Assembly (NCBI GenBank): GCA_026708185.1
Contig: JAPOVK010000036.1
Location: 1 to 64,000, forward strand
Length of the DNA stretch: 64,000 nucleotides
Direction of reading: 5' to 3'
From: Gammaproteobacteria bacterium
Lineage (GTDB): Bacteria > Pseudomonadota > Gammaproteobacteria > Pseudomonadales > Azotimanducaceae
Positions 27,194-36,079 of this stretch are shown here, in pieces. Position 1 is the stretch's first letter; each line of letters opens with the position of its first letter. The notes below the pieces were generated by a model. That model saw only the letters and a list, made by a program, of their open reading frames with translations, had not been told where the DNA came from and ran no database searches. Position numbers and translations under genes: made by a program.

Positions 27194-27472
27194 ATGCCGG
27201 ACCAGTACGTCCTCTACCAGTACGACGCATGCCCGTTCTGCGCCCGGGTGCGTCGCTTCCTCCAAGCCGAGGGCATCGACATTCCGATGAAGGACACAAT
27301 GCGTGACCCGGCGGCGTTCCGCGAACTGCTGATGGGTGGTGGCCGGGCCACCGTGCCTTGCCTGCGAATAGGGGACGATGACGGCGTATTCCGCTGGCTG
27401 TACGAGTCGAGCGACATCATGGAATACCTCGCCGGCCAAACGCGCGGTCAGGCGAGCCCCATCTCGCGGTAG
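27194..27472 (+). CDS. Glutaredoxin-like protein
   Basis: About 92 residues with the dithiol motif Y-D-A-C-P-F-C-A-R (Cys13/Cys16), the R-A-T-V-P-C-L cis-Pro region and a C-terminal S-S-D-I-M-E-Y-L helix, typical of a single-domain cytoplasmic glutaredoxin. The ATG at 27194 is preferred; a GTG at 27182 adds four residues. Its 3' end overlaps that of glutamate dehydrogenase by 25 bases on the opposite strand. Confidence 0.85.
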   Translation: MPDQYVLYQYDACPFCARVRRFLQAEGIDIPMKDTMRDPAAFRELLMGGGRATVPCLRIGDDDGVFRWLYESSDIMEYLAGQTRGQASPISR

Positions 27473-28866
27473 GAGCGTTCGACTTTCTCGAGGGCGACGG
27501 CGAACGCGGCCGTCCGCAAGTCCTCGATGGCGTCGTTCTCCAGCATCACGCGGCGGACGTCGCGATAGGCACCGCGCATCGTGTCGTCCAGGCCGGAACG
27601 AACAAGGTCCAGTTCTTCCGTGCCACGCAGGAGCGGCGCCTTGAGTTCGTCCGGCACCGGCTTGCCGGTGGACTTCTCGATCATCTCGACGATACGCAGG
27701 CTGCGCTGCACGTCGAGTTGGCGCGACAGCCGGCCGAATCGCATGTGCGAGACGTTGGACACCCACTCGAAATAGCTGACCGTGACGCCGCCGGCGTTGA
27801 CCAAGAGGTCCGGCAGAACGACCTTGTTGCGCTTAAGGAGCACTCTTTCCGCGTCGAAGGTCACCGGGCCGTTCGCGGCCTCGACGATCAGCGGCGCCTT
27901 GATGTCGGCGGCGTTGGCCACTGTGATCTGGTTCTCCATGGCGGCCGGAATCAGGATGTCGCAGTCGTAGCTGAGAGCACGTGCGCTGTCGGCGACATAT
28001 TGCGTGCCGGGGAATCCGGTCACGCCGCCGGTTTCGGCGCGGTGCTCGGCGAGTGCGTGGGGCGACAGGCCGGCATCGCAGAGCACCGCACCGTCGCGTT
28101 CGATGACGCCGACCAGGAGGACGCCTTCGTTGTCTACCAGGTACTGGGCGGCGTTGAATCCGACGTTGCCAAAGCCCTGCACGATCACGCGCTTGCCCTC
28201 GAGCCCACCCTCGAGTCCGCACCGGGCAACGTCCTCGCGGTGCTCGAAGTACTCGCCGACCACGTATTGGACACCGCGGCCCGTGGCTTGCTGCCGGCCG
28301 GGGATTCCGCCCTGGGTTGCGGGTTTGCCGGTGACGCACGCCAGGGCGTCGATGTCGGACGGATAGAGCGCCCTGTACTCGTCGGCCATCCACGCCATCT
28401 CGCGTTCGCCGGTGCCCATGTCCGGTGCCGGCACGTCCCGACTGGGGCCAATGTAGCCGTGGTCGGCGAGTTCCTGGGTAAAGCGCCTGGTGATGCGTTC
28501 GAGTTCCTCCTCCGTGTAGTCCTTGGGGCGGATCGCCAGACCGCCCTTCGCGCCGCCGAACGGCACGTCGACCAATGCGCATTTGAAGGTCATCAACGCG
28601 GCGAGCGCCTCGACCTCCTGTTGGTCGACCATGGGTGCGAAACGGATGCCGCCCTTGACGGGGAGCCGGTGTTCGCTGTGCACGGCGCGCCAGCCGCAGA
28701 ACGTCCGGTAGCGGCCGCGCAGACGCACGGGGAAGCGCAGTTGGATGACCGAGTTGCATTCGCGAATCGTCTCGACCAGGTCCGGGGCGACACCCAACGC
28801 CGCGGCAGCCTTGTCGAACATCCCCCGGACGCTAGCGAGAAAGCCCGTGTCGGTTCCAGGTTCCAT
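27448..28866 (-). CDS. gdhA: Glutamate dehydrogenase (Glu/Leu/Phe/Val family)
   Basis: 472 residues. The catalytic block P-V-K-G-G-I-R-F near residue 90, F-K-C-A-L-V-D-V-P-F-G-G-A-K-G-G, P-A-P-D-M-G-T, and the nucleotide-binding V-I-V-Q-G-F-G-N-V-G-F near 240 are intact. It interconverts glutamate and 2-oxoglutarate plus ammonia with NAD(P)H. AGGAG lies about seven bases upstream of the ATG at 28866; the much longer open frame upstream is an artefact of high G+C. It may work with the GS-like ligase and the aminotransferase in nitrogen handling. Coenzyme preference cannot be read with confidence. Confidence 0.9.
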   Translation of the reverse strand: MEPGTDTGFLASVRGMFDKAAAALGVAPDLVETIRECNSVIQLRFPVRLRGRYRTFCGWRAVHSEHRLPVKGGIRFAPMVDQQEVEALAALMTFKCALVDVPFGGAKGGLAIRPKDYTEEELERITRRFTQELADHGYIGPSRDVPAPDMGTGEREMAWMADEYRALYPSDIDALACVTGKPATQGGIPGRQQATGRGVQYVVGEYFEHREDVARCGLEGGLEGKRVIVQGFGNVGFNAAQYLVDNEGVLLVGVIERDGAVLCDAGLSPHALAEHRAETGGVTGFPGTQYVADSARALSYDCDILIPAAMENQITVANAADIKAPLIVEAANGPVTFDAERVLLKRNKVVLPDLLVNAGGVTVSYFEWVSNVSHMRFGRLSRQLDVQRSLRIVEMIEKSTGKPVPDELKAPLLRGTEELDLVRSGLDDTMRGAYRDVRRVMLENDAIEDLRTAAFAVALEKVERSYREMGLA

Positions 28867-29376
28867 AGTGCGCTCCTGTGACTGCGCCCGTGAAGGTGCC
28901 GAGCCAGTGTATAGCGTGGGCACTGGGTTAGACATCGACCACGTGCTCGAGTGCAACTCGGGCCAGTCGTCGTGCCTCGGGGCAGATGCGTCTGGGAGAC
29001 GCGGAACCGTTGCGCTCTGGGACAGACGTTCGCGGGACAGACGGGGACAGACGCTCGCGTTCGGGACAGACGCGCGGGACACGTTCGGGACAGACGTGCC
29101 CGGGACAGACGGGGACAGACGCGCAGAACACGTTCGGGACAGACGTGCGGGATCATTTGCCGGACAGTTCGGGACAGACGCGCGCCTGCCGGACGCGCGC
29201 CTGCCGAAACCTGCCGTTTTCGTCGGGCCCTCGACGAGTCCGTTGGAAGCGGCCGGGACGACCGAATGTGATTGACGGGTCGCAAAGCTGGCTTGGCGAT
29301 GGACGCCGGCACTTTGGGCTTGACCGAAAACTCCAGAGCAAGCAGACTGCGCGGCCTTCCTTCCCCGGGCTCCGCG
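28867..29376. other. Long intergenic region carrying a repeat array
   Basis: This 510-base spacer between divergent gdhA and the DUF5916 gene is dominated by the repeat array at 28989-29200. Apparent reading frames over the array are repeat-encoded and not counted as genes. The remainder (about 29200-29376) could hold the DUF5916 promoter; no near-consensus hexamers were seen. Confidence 0.5.
28989..29200 (+). repeat. GGGACAGACG array, nine exact copies
   Basis: The 10-mer GGGACAGACG occurs at 29019, 29034, 29044, 29063, 29087, 29102, 29112, 29136 and 29171, with irregular spacing of 10-35 bases and intervening GCGTTC, CGCG or ACGTTC segments. Degenerate units extend on both sides, and the short unit ACGCGCGCCTGCCG repeats near 29178-29206. 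Spacing is too short and irregular for CRISPR. It shares its core with the arrays bracketing the transposase and with the glcF insertion. Confidence 0.88.
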
Positions 29377-31509
29377 ATGGCGAAAATCCGTATCGCTCGC
29401 ATCGCCGTTGCCATCTGTTTTACTGCTGCTGCGTGGGAAGCGGCGGACGGTGCGGATTTGTCTGCCCGGCCGGAAGGCACGGCAACCCGCCTTGTAGAAG
29501 CGCCGGCGCTCGATGGGCACGTGGCGTCCGACCCGGCTTGGCGGGGCGTGGTCCCGATGACGGGTTTCACGCAGTTCCAACCAGACAATGGAGAGCCCGC
29601 CTCGGAGCGAACCGAGGTGTTCATGGGCTTCACCGGAGAGGCCCTCTACATCGGGGTGATCTGCTACGAGCGGAACCCGGGAGCGATCACGAGCTCCAAC
29701 AACCCGTTCCAGTCCGATTCGATCATCGTCCTGTTCGACACCTTCAAGACCGAACAGACCGGCGTGGCGTTCGGCACCAACCCCATGGGGGTTGAATACG
29801 ACGGCCAGATTTCGGGCGGGTTCTCGGATTGGAACTGGAGCACCGTCTGGGAGGTGCGTACGTCGATCAACGAGGACGGTTGGAGCGCGGAATTCGAGAT
29901 CCCGTTTTCCTCGCTCCGCTACGGACGAGGCGTCGAGCAGGCCTGGGGCGTCAACCTCGAGCGTGTCATCCGCCGCAACAACGAAATCGCCAACTGGGCA
30001 TCCGTGCCCCGCCAGATGTCGACGTTTCGCATGGACTTGGCGGGCGAGGTGACAGGGTTGCATGTCCCAGCCAAGCGGCCTCGGAACTTGAAACTCATGC
30101 CCTATGCCCTCGGAAGCATGGCGCGCACACCGGGGGCGTCGCGCGCGGCCGACGAGGATGCCGGTCTCGACCTCAAGTACTCCATCACGCCCAGCCTGAC
30201 CTTGGACGTCACCTACAACACCGATTTCGCACAGGTTGAAGCGGACCAGCAGCAGGTGAACTTCGGTCGCTTCAGCCTCTTCTTTCCGGAAACGCGGCCG
30301 TTCTTCCTGGAGAACGCGGCGGCGTTCGAGGTCGGCATTCCCGGGGCGACGCAACTCTTCTTCAGTCGCAGGATCGGCATCGCGCCGGACGGACGCCGAC
30401 TTCCGATCGACGGGGGCGTGCGGCTGTCCGGCAAAGTGGGCAACGCGATGAACGTGGGCTTCTTGCACATGCGCGCGGCCGGTGCCGACGGGGCGCCTGA
30501 CAACGACTTCACGGTCGCCCGCGTGAAGCGCGACCTCCCGAATCGCTCGTCGTTCGGTGCCATCGCGACGAGTCGCGACGACGGGCGGACGGCCGGGCGC
30601 ACGTACGGCATCGACGGAACGCTTGGAATCGGTTTCAGCACGACGCTCGCGGGATTCGTTGCGCGCACGGACTCCGACGCGTTCGACGGCGACGAGTACA
30701 CCGTCAACCTATTCGGTGGCCACAACTCGCCGAAGTGGCAGTACAACGCCGCCTACACCGAGGTGGGTGCGGGCTTCAACCCGGAAGTCGGGTTCGTGGA
30801 CCGACGCGGCTACCGTCGATTCGGCGCTTTCCTACAGCGGAGCTACGCTGTGGATGACTTCATGGGCCTCAACGAGTGGAAGCCGCACGTCGCCTACACT
30901 GGATTCTGGGACTTCGACGGATACCACGAGAGCGGATTCCTGCACATGGACAGTTGGATGGTGTGGAAGAACGGCGCAGACCTCTGGACCGCAGTCAACG
31001 TCATGCACGAGGGCGTCAAGCAGGCGTTTCCCATCGCCGGCAACCCCGTCCCGGCGGGCGACTACGACTACGCCGAGCTGAACGTCGGGGGATCGGTCCC
31101 GCGAACCGGGCGCTGGCAGGGCGGCGGCGGATTCGCCGTCGGCGGGTTCTACAACGGCAACCGCGTCTCCCTGTTCCCGTTCCTGAACTACCGCCAGGAC
31201 GAGACCCTGACCGCCTTCGCTTCCTGGAACTACAACGCCATCGACCTGCCGACGGGCGAACCGTTCAAGGTCAACCTGGCGCGCGTAGGGTTCAACTACT
31301 CATTCACGCCGAAGGTGCGGTTGCGGGCACTCGTCCAATACAACGATGCCGACGAGGTGGTTGCCGCGAACGTGCGGTTCTCGTGGCTGCGCTCGGGCAA
31401 CGCGGGCCTCTTTCTCGTCTACAACGAGGTCGATGATCGAAGCGGTGCGCCCATGCGATCGCGACGGGAGGTCGTGCTCAAGTACAGCCACTTGTTCGAC
31501 GTGTTGTGA
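29377..31509 (+). CDS. DUF5916 outer-membrane protein with N-terminal CBM9-like domain
   Basis: 710 residues from the ATG at 29377, which begins a signal peptide (M-A-K-I-R-I-A-R-I-A-V-A-I then hydrophobic). Residues about 40-230 look like a family 9 carbohydrate-binding-like sandwich (D-G-H-V-A-S-D-P-A-W-R-G; S-D-S-I-I-V-L-F-D-T-F; G-W-S-A-E-F-E-I-P-F-S-S-L). The rest is the DUF5916 region (F-F-P-E-T-R-P-F-F-L-E-N; L-F-F-S-R-R-I-G), alternating aromatic/polar strands ending in a barrel-like C-terminus. Such proteins are thought to be outer-membrane and linked to polymer or peptide degradation. Longer in-frame starts (29272) lack signal character. Confidence 0.82.
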   Translation: MAKIRIARIAVAICFTAAAWEAADGADLSARPEGTATRLVEAPALDGHVASDPAWRGVVPMTGFTQFQPDNGEPASERTEVFMGFTGEALYIGVICYERNPGAITSSNNPFQSDSIIVLFDTFKTEQTGVAFGTNPMGVEYDGQISGGFSDWNWSTVWEVRTSINEDGWSAEFEIPFSSLRYGRGVEQAWGVNLERVIRRNNEIANWASVPRQMSTFRMDLAGEVTGLHVPAKRPRNLKLMPYALGSMARTPGASRAADEDAGLDLKYSITPSLTLDVTYNTDFAQVEADQQQVNFGRFSLFFPETRPFFLENAAAFEVGIPGATQLFFSRRIGIAPDGRRLPIDGGVRLSGKVGNAMNVGFLHMRAAGADGAPDNDFTVARVKRDLPNRSSFGAIATSRDDGRTAGRTYGIDGTLGIGFSTTLAGFVARTDSDAFDGDEYTVNLFGGHNSPKWQYNAAYTEVGAGFNPEVGFVDRRGYRRFGAFLQRSYAVDDFMGLNEWKPHVAYTGFWDFDGYHESGFLHMDSWMVWKNGADLWTAVNVMHEGVKQAFPIAGNPVPAGDYDYAELNVGGSVPRTGRWQGGGGFAVGGFYNGNRVSLFPFLNYRQDETLTAFASWNYNAIDLPTGEPFKVNLARVGFNYSFTPKVRLRALVQYNDADEVVAANVRFSWLRSGNAGLFLVYNEVDDRSGAPMRSRREVVLKYSHLFDVL

Positions 31510-31511
31510 CC

Positions 31512-33107
31512 TCAGTCGGACTCCGGTAGCCAGCGAATGGCGTCGGCCACGACGACCTGCCCGGACGTCCGGTCCGACAGCGATACGCTCACAGGCCCGG
31601 TCGGCAAGTCGAAAACGCCCACGTCGTTCCACCCGGGAACGGCATCGCTACCCGCGAAGGTGACGGACTGGTTCCGCCCGACGTTCGACAGTTCGAGCTC
31701 GAGGCTGCCAAGCGAGTCCCGCTCCAAGGGTGAGCGAGGTCGCCAGCGACCCTCGGACACGGCTCTGCCGGGGAGGTGGATCGCAAGCCGATAGGCGCCC
31801 GCCTCGGGCAGCTCGGTCGAGAAGACGGCGCGAGTCGAACCGTTGCCTGCAGGTGTGCGGGCGATCGTGCGGCGGTAACGGCCCCACGCGACGACTTTCG
31901 CGGACGAGTCCGCGTTGGCTTGTCGCTGCCAGCCGAGCCGGTTCCAAGCATACGGTGGCAACGCGGCGGAGGTTGCCGCCTTTGCCATGCCATCGGTAGT
32001 CGGGGTGGCCGAAACCACGGAGAAGCCCGGATCGAGGTCGTCGACCACGATGCCGGGCTGCCGCCAGGTACTTGGCCGGGAGCCGACCAGCGGTTCTTCG
32101 GCGGCAGCATCGTGCGGTGACCGCGAAGCTTGGGCGAGCCGCATTTCGAACCGGTTGAGAGAAACGAAGGGGTCGAGCAGCAACTCGATGGGCGGCGCAT
32201 TGACGACGACGCCTACCTCGACGGTTGAACTGGCCTCCACTCTGATCGGCGCGCCGCGATGGAACGGCGGCGAACGCATGTCGAGGAATCCGGCGGCGGC
32301 CTCGCCGCGCCAGGCGAGCGCCACGACTCCGGGAACGGCTTCGCCGTTGTGTACATGGACACGGATCTGGTAGCGCGGTTCTCCGCCGGGCCCGTCGGCG
32401 ATCCTTGAAACCTCGGCAGAGGACGCCATGAAGCCCGGTGCGCTCGCTTCTCGCAGCCAGCCGTCGACGAGGCCCGCCACTAACGGGTCGATCGCGCCCA
32501 CGGCGGCCACGAAATCGGCGGCGGTGTAGGTGGATCCCCCGTGTGCACGGCGCAACCGCGCAAGCAAGTCGAGCGTCCGCTCTTGCCCGAGGAGGTCGTG
32601 CAACGCCCGCGCCACCTGGTCGCATCGATTCGCGAGAAACTCGAAGACTCGGCTGCGCTCACGCGGGTCGACCTCGATAAGGGGAGTCTGTTCGAGTCGT
32701 CGCCAATCCGCTTCCGAGAGGCTCCGGATGTCCAGCGGCCGGAGTTGGCTGAAACCGCCAAGGCGCTCGACGGGCGGCAGCGGTACGTACTGCGCGGGCA
32801 GACTGACCCAATGGGCGGGAGGGACCAGCGCGTGGTATCCACTCCACCGGGGCTGGCCGGCCCAGCGGACCATGAGCATCTCGAGGAGCACATCGAGGGC
32901 GACGGCACCTTCTCCGGTCGCCCTTGTCGAGAAGGAAAGCAGGTTGCGAAGCGCGCCGGCACTGGCATGGATCGTGTTCGGCCCCATGCGGTCGAGGTCC
33001 ATCATCTGCCATCGTAGCCCGTCCTCGTCGACGGGGCTGAAACGGCGCGTCGGGAATCCGTGCTCGGCAAGAAGCTGCACCCCGGGTAGGGCCTGCAACG
33101 TGTCCAT
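31512..33107 (-). CDS. C-terminal part of frameshifted ABC-2 permease/M1-like fusion, with golvesin-like domain
   Basis: 531 codons open from a start at 33107, but the protein logically continues the upstream frame: removing one base near 33126 joins L-V-E-V-P-T-R-L-R to Y-G-G-G-W-R-M-D-T-L, as in M1-peptidase-like proteins. This part holds the second half of the peptidase-like region. The sequence L-L-E-M-L-M-V-R-W-A-G sits where a catalytic helix would be, and no HEXXH is present, so peptidase activity is doubtful. The C-terminal 130 residues (W-G-R-Y-R-R-T-I-A to V-V-A-D-A-I-R-W-L-P) match a golvesin/Xly-type carbohydrate-binding-like sandwich. Either a pseudogene half or a sequencing error. 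Confidence 0.65.
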   Translation of the reverse strand: MDTLQALPGVQLLAEHGFPTRRFSPVDEDGLRWQMMDLDRMGPNTIHASAGALRNLLSFSTRATGEGAVALDVLLEMLMVRWAGQPRWSGYHALVPPAHWVSLPAQYVPLPPVERLGGFSQLRPLDIRSLSEADWRRLEQTPLIEVDPRERSRVFEFLANRCDQVARALHDLLGQERTLDLLARLRRAHGGSTYTAADFVAAVGAIDPLVAGLVDGWLREASAPGFMASSAEVSRIADGPGGEPRYQIRVHVHNGEAVPGVVALAWRGEAAAGFLDMRSPPFHRGAPIRVEASSTVEVGVVVNAPPIELLLDPFVSLNRFEMRLAQASRSPHDAAAEEPLVGSRPSTWRQPGIVVDDLDPGFSVVSATPTTDGMAKAATSAALPPYAWNRLGWQRQANADSSAKVVAWGRYRRTIARTPAGNGSTRAVFSTELPEAGAYRLAIHLPGRAVSEGRWRPRSPLERDSLGSLELELSNVGRNQSVTFAGSDAVPGWNDVGVFDLPTGPVSVSLSDRTSGQVVVADAIRWLPESD

Positions 33108-34851
33108 GCGCCAGCCGCCGCCGTAGCCGCAGTCGCGTTGGGACTTCGACGAGGCTGAACGTCCCGTAGGGATAGTCGAGGCCTCGTGCCACGACCGGCT
33201 CCAAGTATTCGGCCTTGAGCCATGTCGCGAAAGCGCCGTCGGGTTCGTCGAACCGGCGTAGGTTGTCCACGTGCATGGGGTGGATCAACAGTTCGTAGTT
33301 TGCGCCGTCGAACCCGAGAGTTCGGCGTTCGAAGGCGCCCGCGATCAACGCGAACTTGGCGACGGGCACGTCCGGTGCGAAACGCCACGTGCCTTTGCCG
33401 CCGCTCCGCCCCGGGCCGGCAATATGCCAGTGGGCCGGTGCGTGCACCTCGAGGTCAACGGTCCGGTAGTCCGGTGCTCGGTCGTCCGCGCCGTAGTTGG
33501 CGCCACTTGAAGGGAGCCAGTGCACCCCGGGCATGAGCGCCACGAAGTCCTCGTCATAGATCGAGGCCTCGTCCCCCAGCAGCACGAGAGGGATCCCGAG
33601 CACGGCCTCGTCCGTGGCGCGAACCGCGCTGTCGAGGTAGCCGAAGCCGGGGTCCGGAACGCCGACTGCGCGCACCGACAAAATCACCGGCGTGTCGCCG
33701 GTAACTGGGACGTGCGGCGACACAAAGAGAATGCCCGCTTCGTGCTCGTACGCCGCATCCTTGCCGTCCACCTGTAGCGCTGCGATGCGCATCCCGGGGT
33801 TGAGGCTCAGGGTGAGCGTGGCCAGCGGTTCGGCGGACGGCGAGCGTAGGGTCAGAACCACGTCGACCGTGAGCCGCTGGCCCGGCTCGATGTCCACGCG
33901 GCCCGACACACGCGTGACGTCCGGAGACTGCTCGTGCTCGATGGCGGCATGGCGATCCGCCCAACGCAGTGGTTCGGCGCGCTCGGCCGCGAGGGCCAGC
34001 GTGAGCAGTCCGATCACCAGTGAGCCCGCAGCGAGGAGGCCGACGCCTGCCGCTGCTTGAGAACCCCGCCGCAACGAGTCCGTCCGCGCGTCACAGGCCG
34101 CCGCGACTACGAGGAAGGCCGCGGCAAGCATGAGCAGAGCAGACCGCTGGACGAATTCGGCGGCACCCGGCAGCCGCGGCAGGATGTCTGAGCCCGGAAG
34201 ACCGAGGTTGGCGATGCCCGAGATCGAGGGCAGTAGGTAGAGGGGGGCATTGAAGATCAGCCAGAGATAGAGGCCACCAAGCGTCAACGCCGCGGCGGCT
34301 GCCAGCAAAGGTGACCTCAGTACCGAACTCAGCATCACCACTAGGGCCGACCAAAGCACGACCAACGGCACGGCATCGATCGTCAGGAACGCGAACAGGG
34401 GTAGTGGAGCGACCGCCTCGCCAAGCCATGCCACGTCCAGCACCATCGCGACCAGCCCAATGACCTGGATGAGTCCGAATATGCCGACCAGCAGCAACCA
34501 GACGACCAGCGCGACCCCAAGGCACCGCCCGCCAAGCAGCTCGAGGTTGGTCACGGGCGTGGCGTCCAGAGCGTCCGCCATCCGTGCGCGGACGTCTCGC
34601 CGGCGCATGTCGAACGCGAGGAAGATCGTCCCGAAGAGAAGCACGGCCAGCGCCAGCAGGCCGTAGCCCTGGAGGCCGAAACGCGGAACTGGCTGGTGGT
34701 AGACCAGTTGGTAGAGGTGGAGGGATGCGCCTAGCTGGTAGAGGCCGACCCCGATCAAGGTTGCGAGCAGCGCGAACAGCCAGGTGCGCGACAGCCGCGT
34801 GGTCCGCAACAGTTCGGCCCGGGCCGCGGCAAGAATGAAGTCGACACGCAT
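32659..34851 (-). CDS. N-terminal part of frameshifted ABC-2 permease/M1-like fusion
   Basis: Starts at ATG 34851 (M-R-V-D-F-I-L). About seven hydrophobic segments over residues 20-340 (for example W-L-F-A-L-L-A-T-L-I-G-V-G-L and A-L-V-V-W-L-L-L-V-G-I-F-G-L-I) form an ABC-2-like permease. Residues 350-570 are a periplasmic M1-aminopeptidase-like N-domain (A-E-P-L-A-T-L-T-L-S-L-N; G-T-F-S-L-V-E-V-P-T). Sense coding ends near 33127, after which the frame reads Arg-rich nonsense to its stop at 32659. The intact ancestor would be about 1,110 residues. No ABC ATPase gene is next to it, although related fusions usually have one. Confidence 0.68.
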   Translation of the reverse strand: MRVDFILAAARAELLRTTRLSRTWLFALLATLIGVGLYQLGASLHLYQLVYHQPVPRFGLQGYGLLALAVLLFGTIFLAFDMRRRDVRARMADALDATPVTNLELLGGRCLGVALVVWLLLVGIFGLIQVIGLVAMVLDVAWLGEAVAPLPLFAFLTIDAVPLVVLWSALVVMLSSVLRSPLLAAAAALTLGGLYLWLIFNAPLYLLPSISGIANLGLPGSDILPRLPGAAEFVQRSALLMLAAAFLVVAAACDARTDSLRRGSQAAAGVGLLAAGSLVIGLLTLALAAERAEPLRWADRHAAIEHEQSPDVTRVSGRVDIEPGQRLTVDVVLTLRSPSAEPLATLTLSLNPGMRIAALQVDGKDAAYEHEAGILFVSPHVPVTGDTPVILSVRAVGVPDPGFGYLDSAVRATDEAVLGIPLVLLGDEASIYDEDFVALMPGVHWLPSSGANYGADDRAPDYRTVDLEVHAPAHWHIAGPGRSGGKGTWRFAPDVPVAKFALIAGAFERRTLGFDGANYELLIHPMHVDNLRRFDEPDGAFATWLKAEYLEPVVARGLDYPYGTFSLVEVPTRLRLRRRLAHGHVAGPTRGAASCRARIPDAPFQPRRRGRATMADDGPRPHGAEHDPCQCRRASQPAFLLDKGDRRRCRRPRCAPRDAHGPLGRPAPVEWIPRAGPSRPLGQSARAVRTAAARRAPWRFQPTPAAGHPEPLGSGLATTRTDSPYRGRPA

Positions 34852-34984
34852 GTCTCTCAGGGGGCTTTGGACATCACACGCGGTAGGGGGTGAGCATAAC
34901 AGCCGGCCCTTTGCACCCGTCACGTTGGCTCACCGCGGCCCCAGCGATTACCCTTGCCTCGAACCGAAGCCGGATGGAGCACTC

Positions 34985-35986
34985 GTGAAACGAAAACGCA
35001 TCGCCCTGACGCTGCCGATGGGCCCGGACATCAACGACACCATCACGCTTGTGAAATGGGCGGAGGAGCATGGCCTCGACGACATGTGGTTCAGCGACGC
35101 CATGGCTCCGGACAGCCTGACCATGGTGGCGGCGGTCGCCCCGTACACCCGGCGGATGCGGGTGGGCGTTGCCGTCACCCCGGTCTACACGCGCACGCCC
35201 GCCGTGCTCGCGGCAACGGCCACCGTGCTCTCGCAGTTGCTCCCGGGCCGCTTCGTGCTCGGCTTGGGTTCGTCGAGCCAGACGATCATGGAACGCTTCA
35301 ACGGCATCAAGCTCGAGAAGCCGCTGACGCGCTTGAAAGAGACGGCGGTGATGGTCCGCTCGATGCTCGCCGGCGAGCGGTCGGACTTCGATCTGTCGAC
35401 GTTGTCGAGCCGGGGCTACCGGCAGGAACTCATCGGCGACCCGCCACCCATCTACCTCGCGGCGCTGCGACCGAAGATGATCGAGATGGCGGCGGAATAC
35501 GGGGACGGGGTCGTGTTCAACCTGTGGCCGAAGAATGCGCTGCCGAAGATGATGGAGCATGTGGAGATTGGCGCGCGGCGGGCCGGCAAACGCGTCGAGG
35601 ATCTCGAGATCGTCAACCGCTACCTGGTCATGGTGACCGATGATGTCGAGGAGGGCCGGGCGCTCTTCCGGCTGCACTACACGCCGTACTACGCGAACCC
35701 CGTGTACAACGAGTTCCTCAAGTGGGCAGGCTACAAGGACGAGGCCGAGGGCGTGCTCGCGGGCTGGGCGGCGCGGGACCGGGACCTGTCGACCGGCTCG
35801 ATCACCGACGAGTTGATCGACTCGGTGGCCATCATCGGCACGGCGGACGAAGTCCATGCGCGGCTCAAGGAGTACGCGGACGCCGGGATCGACACCAGCA
35901 TCGTCTCCCCGATCGGGCCGATCCCGATGGCCGACGCGATGCCGACATTCGAGGCCTTCTCGTCGGGCAAGTTCACCTTCGACTGA
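34985..35986 (+). CDS. LLM-class (luciferase-like) flavin-dependent oxidoreductase
   Basis: A 333-residue TIM-barrel oxidoreductase of the bacterial-luciferase/F420 family: R-I-A-L-T-L-P-M-G-P at the N-terminus, W-A-E-E-H-G-L-D-D-M-W-F-S-D, G-V-A-V-T-P-V-Y-T-R-T-P, and the flavin loop L-P-G-R-F-V-L-G-L-G-S-S-S-Q. GTG 34985 has GGAG seven bases upstream. FMN or F420 could be the cofactor; the substrate is unknown. It is divergent from the ABC-2 fusion (133-base gap). Confidence 0.82.
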   Translation: MKRKRIALTLPMGPDINDTITLVKWAEEHGLDDMWFSDAMAPDSLTMVAAVAPYTRRMRVGVAVTPVYTRTPAVLAATATVLSQLLPGRFVLGLGSSSQTIMERFNGIKLEKPLTRLKETAVMVRSMLAGERSDFDLSTLSSRGYRQELIGDPPPIYLAALRPKMIEMAAEYGDGVVFNLWPKNALPKMMEHVEIGARRAGKRVEDLEIVNRYLVMVTDDVEEGRALFRLHYTPYYANPVYNEFLKWAGYKDEAEGVLAGWAARDRDLSTGSITDELIDSVAIIGTADEVHARLKEYADAGIDTSIVSPIGPIPMADAMPTFEAFSSGKFTFD

Positions 35987-36079
35987 GCCGATTCCCCGAG
36001 TTCCCGCGAGTTAGGCATCGACTGCTTTGCCGCGGCGGCGGTGCTAGAGTCCCCGACCCGGAGTCGGCGGAGACGCGGA

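Noticed and set aside
28989-29200. CRISPR array
   Set aside because: Core repeats are 10 bases with 0-25 base irregular gaps and no conserved spacer size; no cas gene is in the window.
27448-30468. A 1,006-codon fusion of GDH with upstream sequence
   Set aside because: The GDH domain starts at 28866 with a good ribosome site; the rest of the frame runs antisense through the DUF5916 gene and the repeat array.
31512-34851. Active M1 metallopeptidase
   Set aside because: No HEXXH motif is found in either frame of the locus.
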